Assembly (NCBI RefSeq): GCF_018598185.1 | Contig: NZ_JAHESC010000004.1 | Coordinates: 1-64,000, forward strand | Direction: 5' to 3' | Length of the DNA: 64,000 nucleotides | Origin: Dawidia soli | Lineage (GTDB): Bacteria > Bacteroidota > Bacteroidia > Cytophagales > Cyclobacteriaceae | In this document: in pieces, positions 17,363 to 25,637 of the stretch | Layout: the number at the start of each line of letters is the position of its first letter | Position numbering within the stretch: the stretch's first letter is position 1 | Made by a program: the position numbers and the translations under genes | Notes under the pieces: generated by a model | The model's database searches: none | Seen by the model: only the letters and a program-made list of their open reading frames with translations | What the model was told of the DNA's origin: nothing

Positions 17363-18349
17363 TTACGGGGTTACTAATTTTTTAAAAGACGCCAGGGCTT
17401 TGCCCGACTTCAACGCTTCGGCTGCACGGTCCAGTGCTGCGGGCAGACCTGCTGCCTGGTTCGCGGCATAGAGTGCCATGCCGGCGTTGGCCGTCACCAC
17501 CGCATGCTGCGCAGCGGTGCCCTTGCCTTCCAGCACACGCATAAATACCTGCGCGGCTTCTTCTACCGTGTCGCCCCCTTTCAGGTCGGCAACCGTTAAG
17601 CGTGGCAAACCTAAGTCCGCCGGCGACCCTACACGCTCGCCACGGTTGGAGAAGTATTTGAAGTCGCCGGTAAGCGAGATCTCATCATACCCATCCAGCG
17701 AATGCAGGATCACAAACTGCTTGTCGGTGTTCTGATACAGGTACCCATACTGGCGTGCCAGCTCGAGACTAAACACACCCACCAGCTGACGCGTCGGGAA
17801 CGCCGGGTTGACCATCGGGCCGAGCATATTGAAGAAGGTCTTCACGCCAAGCTCCTTGCGTATGGGCGCCACGTTCTTCATGGCCGGGTGGAACAGCGGC
17901 GCGTGCATGAAGCAGATATTGGCGCGGTCCAGGCTTTGTTTGAGTGTATCGATGTCGTTGGTGAACTTGTAACCGAAGTACTCCAGCAGGTTCGATGAAC
18001 CGCTGACCGACGACACGCCGTAGTTGCCGTGCTTGGCCACGGGCTGCCCCGCCGCCGCGACCACAAACGACGACAGGGTCGAGATATTAAAGGTGTTCTT
18101 GCTATCGCCGCCGGTGCCGCAGACGTCGATCACCGGTGCGTCGAATTTCACCGGCAGGCAAAGCTCCAGCATGGCGTCGCGAAAACCCTGCAGCTCGTCT
18201 ACGGTAATGTTGCGCATCATATATACCGTCATAAAGGCAGCGATCTGGCTGAGGTTATACTGGCCCGACGTCAGGTCTATCAGCACCTGGTGGGCGGTTT
18301 CCCGGGTAAGCGACCGGTGGTCGATCAGTTCGGTAAGGATATGTTTCAT
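17363..18349 (-). CDS. trpD: Anthranilate phosphoribosyltransferase
   Basis: The enzyme transfers phosphoribosyl from PRPP to anthranilate. The chosen start at 18349 (MKHILTELID) gives 328 residues, matching the family, and leaves 11 bp after trpG. The longer frame to 18697 would run through trpG. Seen motifs are DVCGTGGDSKNTFNIST (PRPP/anthranilate site), AKHGNYGVSSVSGSSNLLE, and GPMVNPAFPTRQLVGV. Confidence 0.96.
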   Translation of the reverse strand: MKHILTELIDHRSLTRETAHQVLIDLTSGQYNLSQIAAFMTVYMMRNITVDELQGFRDAMLELCLPVKFDAPVIDVCGTGGDSKNTFNISTLSSFVVAAAGQPVAKHGNYGVSSVSGSSNLLEYFGYKFTNDIDTLKQSLDRANICFMHAPLFHPAMKNVAPIRKELGVKTFFNMLGPMVNPAFPTRQLVGVFSLELARQYGYLYQNTDKQFVILHSLDGYDEISLTGDFKYFSNRGERVGSPADLGLPRLTVADLKGGDTVEEAAQVFMRVLEGKGTAAQHAVVTANAGMALYAANQAAGLPAALDRAAEALKSGKALASFKKLVTP

Positions 18350-18360
18350 CGCTGTCGGGA

Positions 18361-18927
18361 TTAATGTTTTAACCAGTTTTCGATCATCTTCGGTCCCTCC
18401 GGGGTCATGATCGACTCGGGGTGGAATTGTACCCCGCGCACGTCGTAGCGCGCGTGGCGCAACGCCATGACCAGGCCTTCGTTGTTCACGGCGGTGATCT
18501 TCAGGTCGGGCGTAAAGCTTTCGGGCATGACCGCCCACGAGTGATAGTGCGTGGCCTGGAAGACCGGCGACACACCGCGGAACATATACTCGTCCGTTTC
18601 CTTCACTTCCACCTGCGAGGTGACGCCGTGCAGTACGCGGGGTATGTTGTACAGGTGGGCGCCATAGACTTCGCCGATGCCCTGGTGGCCGAGGCATACG
18701 CCCAGGATACTTTTCGAACGGCCGTATTCGCGGATGACATCTTTCATAATGCCGGCTTCGTCGGGTATACCCGGACCGGGCGACAACAGGATCTTGTCAT
18801 ACTGTTTGACCGCCTCTACCGAGATCTTGTCATTGCGTACGATGTCGACCGCATACTTCAGCTCGCGAATGATGTGTACGAGGTTGTACGTGAACGAGTC
18901 GTAATTATCGAGTACCAGTAATTTCAT
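18361..18927 (-). CDS. trpG: Anthranilate synthase component II (glutamine amidotransferase)
   Basis: The 188-residue class I amidotransferase supplies ammonia to TrpE. Seen are DNYDSFTYNLVH at the start, LLSPGPGIPDEAG, the nucleophile Cys in ILGVCLGHQ, and the His/Glu pair in VQFHPESIMT. It is not fused to trpD. The gap to trpE is 25 bp. Confidence 0.96.
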   Translation of the reverse strand: MKLLVLDNYDSFTYNLVHIIRELKYAVDIVRNDKISVEAVKQYDKILLSPGPGIPDEAGIMKDVIREYGRSKSILGVCLGHQGIGEVYGAHLYNIPRVLHGVTSQVEVKETDEYMFRGVSPVFQATHYHSWAVMPESFTPDLKITAVNNEGLVMALRHARYDVRGVQFHPESIMTPEGPKMIENWLKH

Positions 18928-18952
18928 TTCCGTAATTTCTTAGCGTGTTACA

Positions 18953-20350
18953 TCATATCTTTTCAGCCATCAGCACAGCTTTGCGCAGGGCCGTCAGTTT
19001 ATTGTTTACCTCTTGTAATTCGCTTTCCGCCTGCGACTTCGACACCACACCGGCGCCAGCCTGGTAGATCAGGTTGTTGTCCTGGCTCAGGAACGTGCGG
19101 ATCATGATGGCGTGGTTGAACGAACCGTCAAAGCCCATAAAACCAATGGCCCCGCCGTAATAGCCGCGGTTGCCGTGCTCATATTGGTTGATCAGCGACA
19201 TGGCCATGTGCTTGGGCGCTCCCGACAGGGTACCGGCCGGAAAGGTGTCCGCCGCCATACGGATGATCGACGCGCCGGGCGCCAGCGTACCCGTTACTTT
19301 CGACACCAGGTGTATGACGTGCGAGTAATATTGGATCTCTTTGAACACCTCCACCGTTACCTGCGAAGCGTTGCGGCTCATGTCGTTGCGGGCCAGGTCA
19401 ACGAGCATGACGTGCTCGGCATTTTCTTTTTCGTCGGCCGCCAGGCGCTCGGCAATGGCCGCATCTTCCTGGTCGTTGCCCGAACGGCGGAAGGTACCGG
19501 CGATGGGGTATATATGGGCTTTGCCCGACTTTACCTGCAGCTGCGCCTCGGGCGATGAGCCCATCAGCTTAAAGTTGCCGTAGTCGAAGTAAAACAGGTA
19601 CGGCGACGGGTTGATGGAACGCAGCGCGCGGTATACGTTAAACTCATCGCCTTTAAACCCGCACTGGAAGCGGCGCGACAGCACGATCTGGAATACATCG
19701 CCGCGGTAGCAGTGCTCCTTTCCCTTCTCCACTACTTTCAGGAATTCTTCATCGGTGAAGTTGGATTCCTCCCCGTTGACCAGCGAGAACTTATAGGTAG
19801 AGAAGCGGCTGCTGAAGATGATCTGCTCGATGCGGTCAAGCGTCGAGCTGGGTTGCTGATACGCGTGCTCGAAGAGGCTGAGCTCGTTGGAGAAGTGATC
19901 GACGACGATGATATACCGGTAGAATTTATACAGGATATCCGGAATCGTACGGGCTTCGTCGCGGCCTACGTGGATGTCTTCATAGAATCGCACGGCATCG
20001 TATGCCATATACCCGAAGAGGCCCGCGTTGGGATACTTGGTGCTGACAGACGGGTCTACATCGAAGGTGTTGCGGAATTCCTCCAGCTGTTGAATGACAT
20101 TGTCGCGGCCGGCATCGTGTTGTTTGACGGTGCCGTCCGGGTATTGCACCTGGATGCGGCCCTGGTGTACCTGGAAGGAAGCGATGGGGTCGCAGCAGAT
20201 GAACGATAGGCTGTTCTCGTGCCCGTGGTAATCGGAGCTTTCGAGCAGGATGCTGCCGGCGAACACATCGCGCAGCTTGAGGTAAATGTTTACCGGCGTG
20301 AGCGTGTCGGCCAGTAATTTCTTTGCGTACGTAGTGAGGTTATATTTCAT
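18953..20350 (-). CDS. trpE: Anthranilate synthase component I
   Basis: The 465-residue enzyme makes anthranilate from chorismate. The N-terminal segment LLESSDYHGHENS carries the LLES word that forms the tryptophan feedback-inhibition site in known TrpE. The C-terminal chorismate domain has YRGDVFQIVLSRRF, NPSPYLFYFD, GSSPE, PIAGTFRRSG and TFPAGTLSGAPKH. It is the first structural gene of the operon. Its ATG is only 10 bp past the U-run of the attenuator, so control is by both end-product inhibition (inferred from the motif) and attenuation. Confidence 0.96.
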   Translation of the reverse strand: MKYNLTTYAKKLLADTLTPVNIYLKLRDVFAGSILLESSDYHGHENSLSFICCDPIASFQVHQGRIQVQYPDGTVKQHDAGRDNVIQQLEEFRNTFDVDPSVSTKYPNAGLFGYMAYDAVRFYEDIHVGRDEARTIPDILYKFYRYIIVVDHFSNELSLFEHAYQQPSSTLDRIEQIIFSSRFSTYKFSLVNGEESNFTDEEFLKVVEKGKEHCYRGDVFQIVLSRRFQCGFKGDEFNVYRALRSINPSPYLFYFDYGNFKLMGSSPEAQLQVKSGKAHIYPIAGTFRRSGNDQEDAAIAERLAADEKENAEHVMLVDLARNDMSRNASQVTVEVFKEIQYYSHVIHLVSKVTGTLAPGASIIRMAADTFPAGTLSGAPKHMAMSLINQYEHGNRGYYGGAIGFMGFDGSFNHAIMIRTFLSQDNNLIYQAGAGVVSKSQAESELQEVNNKLTALRKAVLMAEKI

Positions 20351-20359
20351 AATCGGCAG

Positions 20360-20397
20360 AAAAAAAAGAAGGCCTGCTGTGTGAACAGCAGGCCTTC
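20360..20397 (-). terminator. trp attenuator terminator
   Basis: Read on the minus strand, a 13 bp perfect stem (5' arm GAAGGCCTGCTGT, loop TCAC, 3' arm ACAGCAGGCCTTC) spans 20397-20368. It is followed by eight U's (20367-20360) just before trpE. The alternative partner for the 5' arm and loop is GTGAGCAGCC at 20431-20422, around the leader stop codon. It can pair GTGA with TCAC, GCAG with CTGC, and CC with GG. That is the expected antiterminator. Confidence 0.92.
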
Positions 20398-20427
20398 GGC
20401 GTTATGGTATCTACATAGTTTGGCTGC

Positions 20428-20484
20428 TCACATATCGTGTTTAGATATATGCCACCACCAAGCTATGTTGTTAAATTTCTTCAT
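20428..20484 (-). CDS. trpL: trp leader peptide with three consecutive Trp codons
   Basis: The short frame encodes MKKFNNIAWWWHISKHDM (18 residues), with TGG TGG TGG at 20460-20452 and TGA at 20430-20428. Under low tryptophan a ribosome stalls at these codons and leaves 20431-20422 free to form the antiterminator. With ample tryptophan the ribosome reaches the stop, masks that segment, and the terminator at 20397-20360 forms. The peptide sequence, the stop-codon position and both RNA structures all fit classical ribosome-mediated attenuation. It starts 18 bp after the stop codon of the THX gene, leaving little room for a separate promoter. Confidence 0.9.
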   Translation of the reverse strand: MKKFNNIAWWWHISKHDM

Positions 20485-20502
20485 GTTATTCTATAGGCAA
20501 TC

Positions 20503-20685
20503 CTATTCCGCTTTTTTCTTGGCGGCAGTTCTTTTAGGTTTTGCAGCAGCGTCAGACGCCACAGCGGCCGATTTTTTAGAAGCGACTCTTTTGATACGCG
20601 CTTTGATGGCTTCCTTGTTTCTGGAAACACCAAAGGAACCCTTTGTACGTTTACCTTTTGCAGTTTTTTTATCTCCTCTTCCCAT
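20503..20685 (-). CDS. 30S ribosomal protein THX
   Basis: The start at 20685 gives 60 residues beginning MGRGDKKTAKGKRTKGSFGVSR, the Thx signature (small basic 30S protein first seen in Thermus and widespread in Bacteroidota). The C-terminal half is a Lys/Ala-rich tail longer than in Thermus. A longer frame to 20790 is not supported. It lies directly upstream of the trp leader on the same strand, so the trp operon may be read from the THX promoter. Confidence 0.85.
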   Translation of the reverse strand: MGRGDKKTAKGKRTKGSFGVSRNKEAIKARIKRVASKKSAAVASDAAAKPKRTAAKKKAE

Positions 20686-20767
20686 TATTGTGAGCTTGTT
20701 TGGCTTATTTGGTCGGCAATGATAATAAAGTCCGACAGGATTCCAAAATGGAAGAAGGATTTTTGAA

Positions 20768-21151
20768 TTATTCTTTGTCCTCGTCCTCAATTTTGAGGAG
20801 GGAATCGATCAGGCGGTTCACCGAGTCCTGGAAGTCATTCACACCGGTCTCGGGCACCTTGTTCGCAGGGCCGCCTTTTTCGGGTGCCCGCTCGATCATC
20901 CGGTCGATCTGTGCCTCCGGCACCGACATGACCGTCGCCCCCGGATAGAAGTTCCGGAGCCGCACCAGGATCTCAAACCCCTTGATCTCGGCCTCCGAAA
21001 AGATGATCAGGTCGGGCTGGTCATCGGTCAGAGAGAACTCTTCCGTATGAAAGCCGCGCACTACATAACCCTCCATTTCCAGGTTACTTTTGATATCCTG
21101 GTTCTGAAGTTTTTTGCCCACTAACCAAACCGTTTTTGTTACCGTTTCCAT
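20768..21151 (-). CDS. Hypothetical protein, receiver-like
   Basis: The start METVTKTVWLVG at 21151 gives 127 residues. The pattern VWLVGKKLQNQDIKSNLEMEGYVV ... PDLIIFSE ... GFEILVRLRNFYPGATVMSV alternates strands and helices as in a response-regulator receiver. However, the acidic pocket and the conserved Lys are not clear, so it may be a pseudo-receiver. The C-terminus is acidic (KIEDEDKE). It lies 82 bp upstream of THX on the same strand. No function is assigned. Confidence 0.6.
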   Translation of the reverse strand: METVTKTVWLVGKKLQNQDIKSNLEMEGYVVRGFHTEEFSLTDDQPDLIIFSEAEIKGFEILVRLRNFYPGATVMSVPEAQIDRMIERAPEKGGPANKVPETGVNDFQDSVNRLIDSLLKIEDEDKE

Positions 21152-21380
21152 GTGCTTTATTCTTTGAACTACCGGCATATACGGCAAACGACATGCCACC
21201 GGTTTTGAAATCTCTTGACTTTTAACTAAATGCCTCTTTACGGATTAAAAAAACGATTGTTGGGCCTTAGCCATTTTAAGATGTTTTTAAGGTCGTGTGT
21301 CCGCAAACGGGGGTGCAAATGCATATTTACGGATGGATCAGCGTCCGGGCTTCGGGCTAAAAGAGGGCTTTCAGGGGGAT

Positions 21381-21442
21381 TACCCGTATCATACCCGTAT
21401 CAAAGCCCTACATTACCCGTATCAAAGCCCTATCAAAGCCGT
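21381..21442. repeat. Short tandem repeats
   Basis: The word TACCCGTATCA occurs three times (21381, 21392, 21414) and TATCAAAGCC three times within about 60 bp. This lies in the 597 bp gap between the receiver-like gene start (21151) and the phosphoesterase gene end (21749). The rest of that gap holds repeat copy 3 and no credible gene; the ORFs in it are built from repeat sequence. Confidence 0.6.
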
Positions 21443-21567
21443 ACCGAAGCTGTGCTTAAGTGTTGAAAACGCTATTTTGGAAGGGGATTTCCACTTCCCG
21501 ATTTGAGAAAACTTCCCTTTAAAGCACGACAGTCTTAGAGCGCATTTGTTGATGCTGGGCTGGTTCT

Positions 21568-21634
21568 GGCGCCGGTCTTTAGCCCGCTTCGGGCGGAGAC
21601 CGGTGCCACGTATGGTGCCGGTCTCCTGACCGGC
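21568..21634. repeat. REP-like palindromic repeat, copy 3
   Basis: The main stem is GGCGCCGGTCT (21568-21578) with AGACCGGTGCC (21597-21607) around an inner GCCCG/CGGGC hairpin. The second palindrome GCCGGTCTCCTGACCGGC is at 21617-21634. Compared with copies 1 and 2, the two middle stem pairs differ on both arms and still pair, which argues that the structure is what is conserved. Confidence 0.65.
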
Positions 21635-21748
21635 GGGCCAGGTGCGGGCACTATCTATGCTTCGCAACTTTTTCAATAAGGTATCCCTGGCTTTGCTATA
21701 AGGATGGATATATATGCCTATAAGTACGTTATCGCTTTGGGATAAAGT

Positions 21749-24700
21749 TTAAAATAAGAACCCCAACCGCAGATACACCATATTCCCATCCTTGCTGAAC
21801 GCCATCTCCGTAGACAACACCGCCAGGTTGAACGGCGTGAACCAGATCCCGCCGCCGGCGCCCTTATGCCATACAGACGAAGTGCCGTCGGTCGTGCTGG
21901 GATCCTTGCCGGTGGAATCTTTATACCACACGCGGCCGATGTCGTAGAAGCCGTTGATCCCGAACGACGCGGGGAACAGGTAGGAACGGAAGCTGGCCAG
22001 CTTCAGGCGCACCTCGTTGTTACTGTAAAAGTCGCGATCGCCGTAGAAACGGGTCTTGCGATAACCGCGCAGCTCCGTGCGACCGTCAAGGATCTGCGCC
22101 TGGTAGATCTCGTAGTTGCCGGTGTTGATCCCCCCTCCTACACGCAACGCGAACGTAACACGGGCCGGGATGCGGAAGGACTGATAGAACGACAGCGTAG
22201 CATTGTGCGACGTGAAGTTGTGCGCGTTCGCTTCGATGCCTTTCATAAACACCGACGACTCCGTCAGCAATACACCCCGCGTAGTCACCACCGGGTTGTC
22301 GCGTTTATCGATGCCCCACTGCACACGCCCGCCGACAAACTGCTTATCTACTTCAAACAGCGGCTCGTCCAGTGTCTTGGCATATTCGCTGATAAAACGC
22401 GGAGTCTGTTTGGGGGCTTCGATCTCCGTACGCTGATACGCCGGGCCGATGCGAAAGTAGCCGATCGATCCCAACGGCCGCGTGAGCAGGGCCTGGAGCT
22501 CGACTTGCTGCAAGCGGAGGCGATAAAAATCGATCGGGTTGTTCAGATCCTGATCCGCCACGATGGGGTTGTCGTCGATGTCGTCGTCGTAAACGGACTC
22601 GTTACCCCAGCCAAAGAAGTTGTTGACAAAGTTCGGGGCCTTCACGTCAAAGTCCAGCGCGATACCCCACTTGCCGAACACTTGCTGAAAACGCCCGTCA
22701 TACCGGAAGTTATAGGAGCCCGTAAGGGGCGCATAGCTCGCCAGGAAGATGTGCTGGCTGGCATACGGCAGCTTGCGGAAGCCATGCGTGGTGAACAGGA
22801 AACCACCCCCGATAAACAACCCGTCGTCATAGTTATAGTTACCCGTCACAAGCGGCGCCAGGCGCGGATAACGAAAAGCCTTACGATCATACAGGTTCAC
22901 GGCCGGGTTATACGACCGCGCATCGTCCAGGTCCTTACGCGCGCCAAAGGTCATGCCCGACACCAGGTCGTAGGCCTTGTGTGCTTTCAGCAACCCGCCG
23001 ACCGAAGCGGTGCTCGTCACAGAGTCCTGACCGTCGCCGCCGATGATCCGGACCAGTATACCGCCCTTGCCCTCGCCGCGCAGGTCGAACACATCGTCGC
23101 CGCCCTGACCAAAGAGCCTTACTTCCTTGGTCTCGCCCCGCAGGAAGAGGCGGTCGTAGAGTTTATCCGTACGCTCGCCATCCTTGTTGATCTTATACAC
23201 GTTCACCTGCACGTCGCCGTCGGGCCGGTGCTCCACATCAAAGTACTCGCGCTTGTCGGAGCCGGCCACGTCTACTTCCTTCGCCAGGAATTTATAGTGC
23301 GCCAGCGCATACTCCGGCAAGCGATCGCGACGCGCCTTCATCTTGCGCGCGATCTCCACGCCGTGCAGTGCATAGATCGAGGGCGGGAATTGTTTCACCG
23401 CTGAGTCGATCACCGCGTCGGTCAGCTGCTGCTGCAGCTTCCGGGCTTCCGCGATCCACTCGGCCGAAGTAGTCTCATTCAAAAAGCTCCGGTCGAAATA
23501 GCGGCCGTTGAACATAAAGCCCGGCACCCAGTTTACTTCTTCGCGGAAGCCTTCAAATTTCGGCAACGCCCAGCGGCGGCTCCAGACCTTCGCCAGCGCA
23601 CCGTCGCTGGCAAAGAAAGCCTGGTCGCGGTCGCGGGGTATAGGGCGGTAGATCTCCGCCTTCTTCTCCTTGAACTGCGCCCAGCGCCATTGGTCGTCGT
23701 GACGGTCCCAGTCGCCGATGACAAGGTCGAACAGACGCGAGTGCATCACAAATTCCTGGTCCACCACGTTGTCGTTGTCTTTGGCCAGGCGGCCCAACAG
23801 CTTGTCGTAGCTGATGATCTTATCGGCGTTACCGAAATGTGGCTTGTCTTTAGCCTCTCCTTCCGGGCGTTCTTCAAACAGTGCCAGCGTGTTGGCGAAT
23901 TCCTTGCGGTATATCCCCAGGCGAGGGTCGTCGGGTATATAGACCAGCTCGGGATGGGTATGGTATACGCCGGCGGCCCTGGCCAGCGGTGCAATGATGA
24001 GCGCACCATACGGGTGCGAGGCTGAGATCTGATCTTGTACCAGGTCCTGCGCAAATGTGTTCTGCAGCATTTCGGGCACGGCCTTCGCCGGGAATTTCTC
24101 CACCGAGCGCAATGTATATTGTTCGCCTTTCGAATTCTCCAGGCGCAGGGAAAGCGTTTGCATGCCGCCACCCTTTTGTACGATCGTCAGGCCACCGGCC
24201 TTGGTGCCGATGTCGAACACGGGCACGTCGAGGTCTTGCTTCCATTCGGCACGGTAGTTCTCGCCGAGCATCTTTTTCTTGAACCTGCCGGCCTCGTACT
24301 GATCGCTGGCATGTACCCGTACCGTTTTAGAGAAGTCGGGCAGGTTGCCGGCGTCCGCTGTGAGTGCCGCCGGAGGGGCAGGCACATCGATGTGGTATAC
24401 CGGGGCCTGCTGGCCGGTCTGGTAATAGTCTACCGCGGCCGCGCCGTTGTCGAGGACGTCGACCTTGACAAAGCCCAGGTGGGGAGAGACAAATTGAGCG
24501 TAGCCCTTCTTTTTAACATTAGTAGCCTTGGAGCCGGCACCGCTCACAATATAATGCACGCTGTCTTTCCGGCTATACTGTAAATTGTGGTCGTGGCCGC
24601 TGACATACAGCGTGTTCGGATACTTTTCCAGCAACGCCGACAGCAGGCGGACGTAGCGTTTGTAATAGGGGTGCGCAGTGTCCTGGATGTTGCCGAACAC

Positions 24701-25462
24701 CTTGCGGTACAGCGGGTACAACGATCCCACCACCGGCATAGGTATATACAGGCTGTGGTTCAGATCGTACAGGGGAAACAGGTGGTCTTTCCAGGTAAAG
24801 ACACCGCCGTGCTCGCCATAGGTATACAACGGGTGGTGCGCTGCTACTAGGATACGTTTGTGCTGGTTTCGTAAAAATATGTCTTCCAGGCTGACCAGTA
24901 CCTCTTCCGGGCGTTTGGCGGCGCAGGGACTGTCGTCGCCGGAAGGCTTATCCCAGGGGTGGAGGAACCACTGCGAGTCGATGATGACCAGCGTTACCCG
25001 GTCGTTGATCGCTATTTCCACGGGCCCGGGGCAGCCGTCCTGGGGGACGAAATGCACGGCCGGGTTATGCAGAGAGTCGATCCAGGCTTGCTGGTGCAGG
25101 AGCTGCTCCCAGCCGGCGCTGCGACCGCGCTTCCAGTCGTGGTTGCCGGGTATGAAGTACATCGTCGCGTTGAAACCGTCCAGCAGGCCGATCTGGTCGC
25201 GCAGGATCTTTTCGGCTCTTTCGCGGGCGCCGTCGTTTACATCCGGCATGCCTTTGGGATATACATTGTCGCCCAGGAAAATGGCTGTGGCGGGTACCGA
25301 GGGGTCATGGTGCGTTTGTAGCAGTTCCTGCAGGCCGTTGCCGGAAATGGTCGGCTCGCCGGCATCGCCGATAAGGTAAAAGCTTGCCTTTTTTTGCTGG
25401 GCAAACGCGCCCGGAAGCAAGGAGAGCGATAGAATGGAAAAAAGAAGGAGACGTTTTATCAT
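21749..25462 (-). CDS. Metallophosphoesterase fused to an outer-membrane beta-barrel
   Basis: The 1237-residue protein has a signal peptide (residues 1-21, ending GAFAQ). A calcineurin-type phosphoesterase domain (about 25-330) shows the metal ligands in YLIGDAGEPT, FLGDNVYPKG, FIPGNHDWKRG, AAHHPLYTYGEHGG and YVSGHDHNLQY. A middle region of about 500 residues follows (PIPRDRDQAFF and DGQDSVTS segments). The C-terminal 400 residues look like a BamA/TamA-type barrel (repeated aromatic strands, ending MVYLRLGFLF). It is likely anchored in the outer membrane with the hydrolase in the periplasm or at the surface. The substrate is unknown. Homologous fusions exist in Bacteroidota (recalled, not searched). 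Confidence 0.85.
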   Translation of the reverse strand: MIKRLLLFSILSLSLLPGAFAQQKKASFYLIGDAGEPTISGNGLQELLQTHHDPSVPATAIFLGDNVYPKGMPDVNDGARERAEKILRDQIGLLDGFNATMYFIPGNHDWKRGRSAGWEQLLHQQAWIDSLHNPAVHFVPQDGCPGPVEIAINDRVTLVIIDSQWFLHPWDKPSGDDSPCAAKRPEEVLVSLEDIFLRNQHKRILVAAHHPLYTYGEHGGVFTWKDHLFPLYDLNHSLYIPMPVVGSLYPLYRKVFGNIQDTAHPYYKRYVRLLSALLEKYPNTLYVSGHDHNLQYSRKDSVHYIVSGAGSKATNVKKKGYAQFVSPHLGFVKVDVLDNGAAAVDYYQTGQQAPVYHIDVPAPPAALTADAGNLPDFSKTVRVHASDQYEAGRFKKKMLGENYRAEWKQDLDVPVFDIGTKAGGLTIVQKGGGMQTLSLRLENSKGEQYTLRSVEKFPAKAVPEMLQNTFAQDLVQDQISASHPYGALIIAPLARAAGVYHTHPELVYIPDDPRLGIYRKEFANTLALFEERPEGEAKDKPHFGNADKIISYDKLLGRLAKDNDNVVDQEFVMHSRLFDLVIGDWDRHDDQWRWAQFKEKKAEIYRPIPRDRDQAFFASDGALAKVWSRRWALPKFEGFREEVNWVPGFMFNGRYFDRSFLNETTSAEWIAEARKLQQQLTDAVIDSAVKQFPPSIYALHGVEIARKMKARRDRLPEYALAHYKFLAKEVDVAGSDKREYFDVEHRPDGDVQVNVYKINKDGERTDKLYDRLFLRGETKEVRLFGQGGDDVFDLRGEGKGGILVRIIGGDGQDSVTSTASVGGLLKAHKAYDLVSGMTFGARKDLDDARSYNPAVNLYDRKAFRYPRLAPLVTGNYNYDDGLFIGGGFLFTTHGFRKLPYASQHIFLASYAPLTGSYNFRYDGRFQQVFGKWGIALDFDVKAPNFVNNFFGWGNESVYDDDIDDNPIVADQDLNNPIDFYRLRLQQVELQALLTRPLGSIGYFRIGPAYQRTEIEAPKQTPRFISEYAKTLDEPLFEVDKQFVGGRVQWGIDKRDNPVVTTRGVLLTESSVFMKGIEANAHNFTSHNATLSFYQSFRIPARVTFALRVGGGINTGNYEIYQAQILDGRTELRGYRKTRFYGDRDFYSNNEVRLKLASFRSYLFPASFGINGFYDIGRVWYKDSTGKDPSTTDGTSSVWHKGAGGGIWFTPFNLAVLSTEMAFSKDGNMVYLRLGFLF

Positions 25463-25637
25463 AAACTATACAAATCGTGCGTTGAATTGTACGTGGTATA
25501 CCTGCCGGGTTTCGATTATCATCGCCCTTATCGTGCTGATAATCTGATATTTTTCAGGCATCAAACTAAACACAAATTTTCTTAGTTTTAAGTTTAATCT
25601 ACCGAATTAGTTGTAGGTTTAATGCATTGAAAAGAGC

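Noticed and set aside
20368-20397. The palindrome before trpE as another dispersed REP copy
   Set aside because: Its sequence is unrelated to the four repeat copies, and its U-run and alternative pairing with the leader stop codon explain it as an attenuator.
21422-21676. 84-residue minus-strand frame
   Set aside because: It is built from the tandem repeat and repeat copy 3; no coding features.
21866-23404. 512-residue open frame on the plus strand
   Set aside because: It is antisense to the phosphoesterase-barrel gene; a GC-rich mirror frame without domain features.
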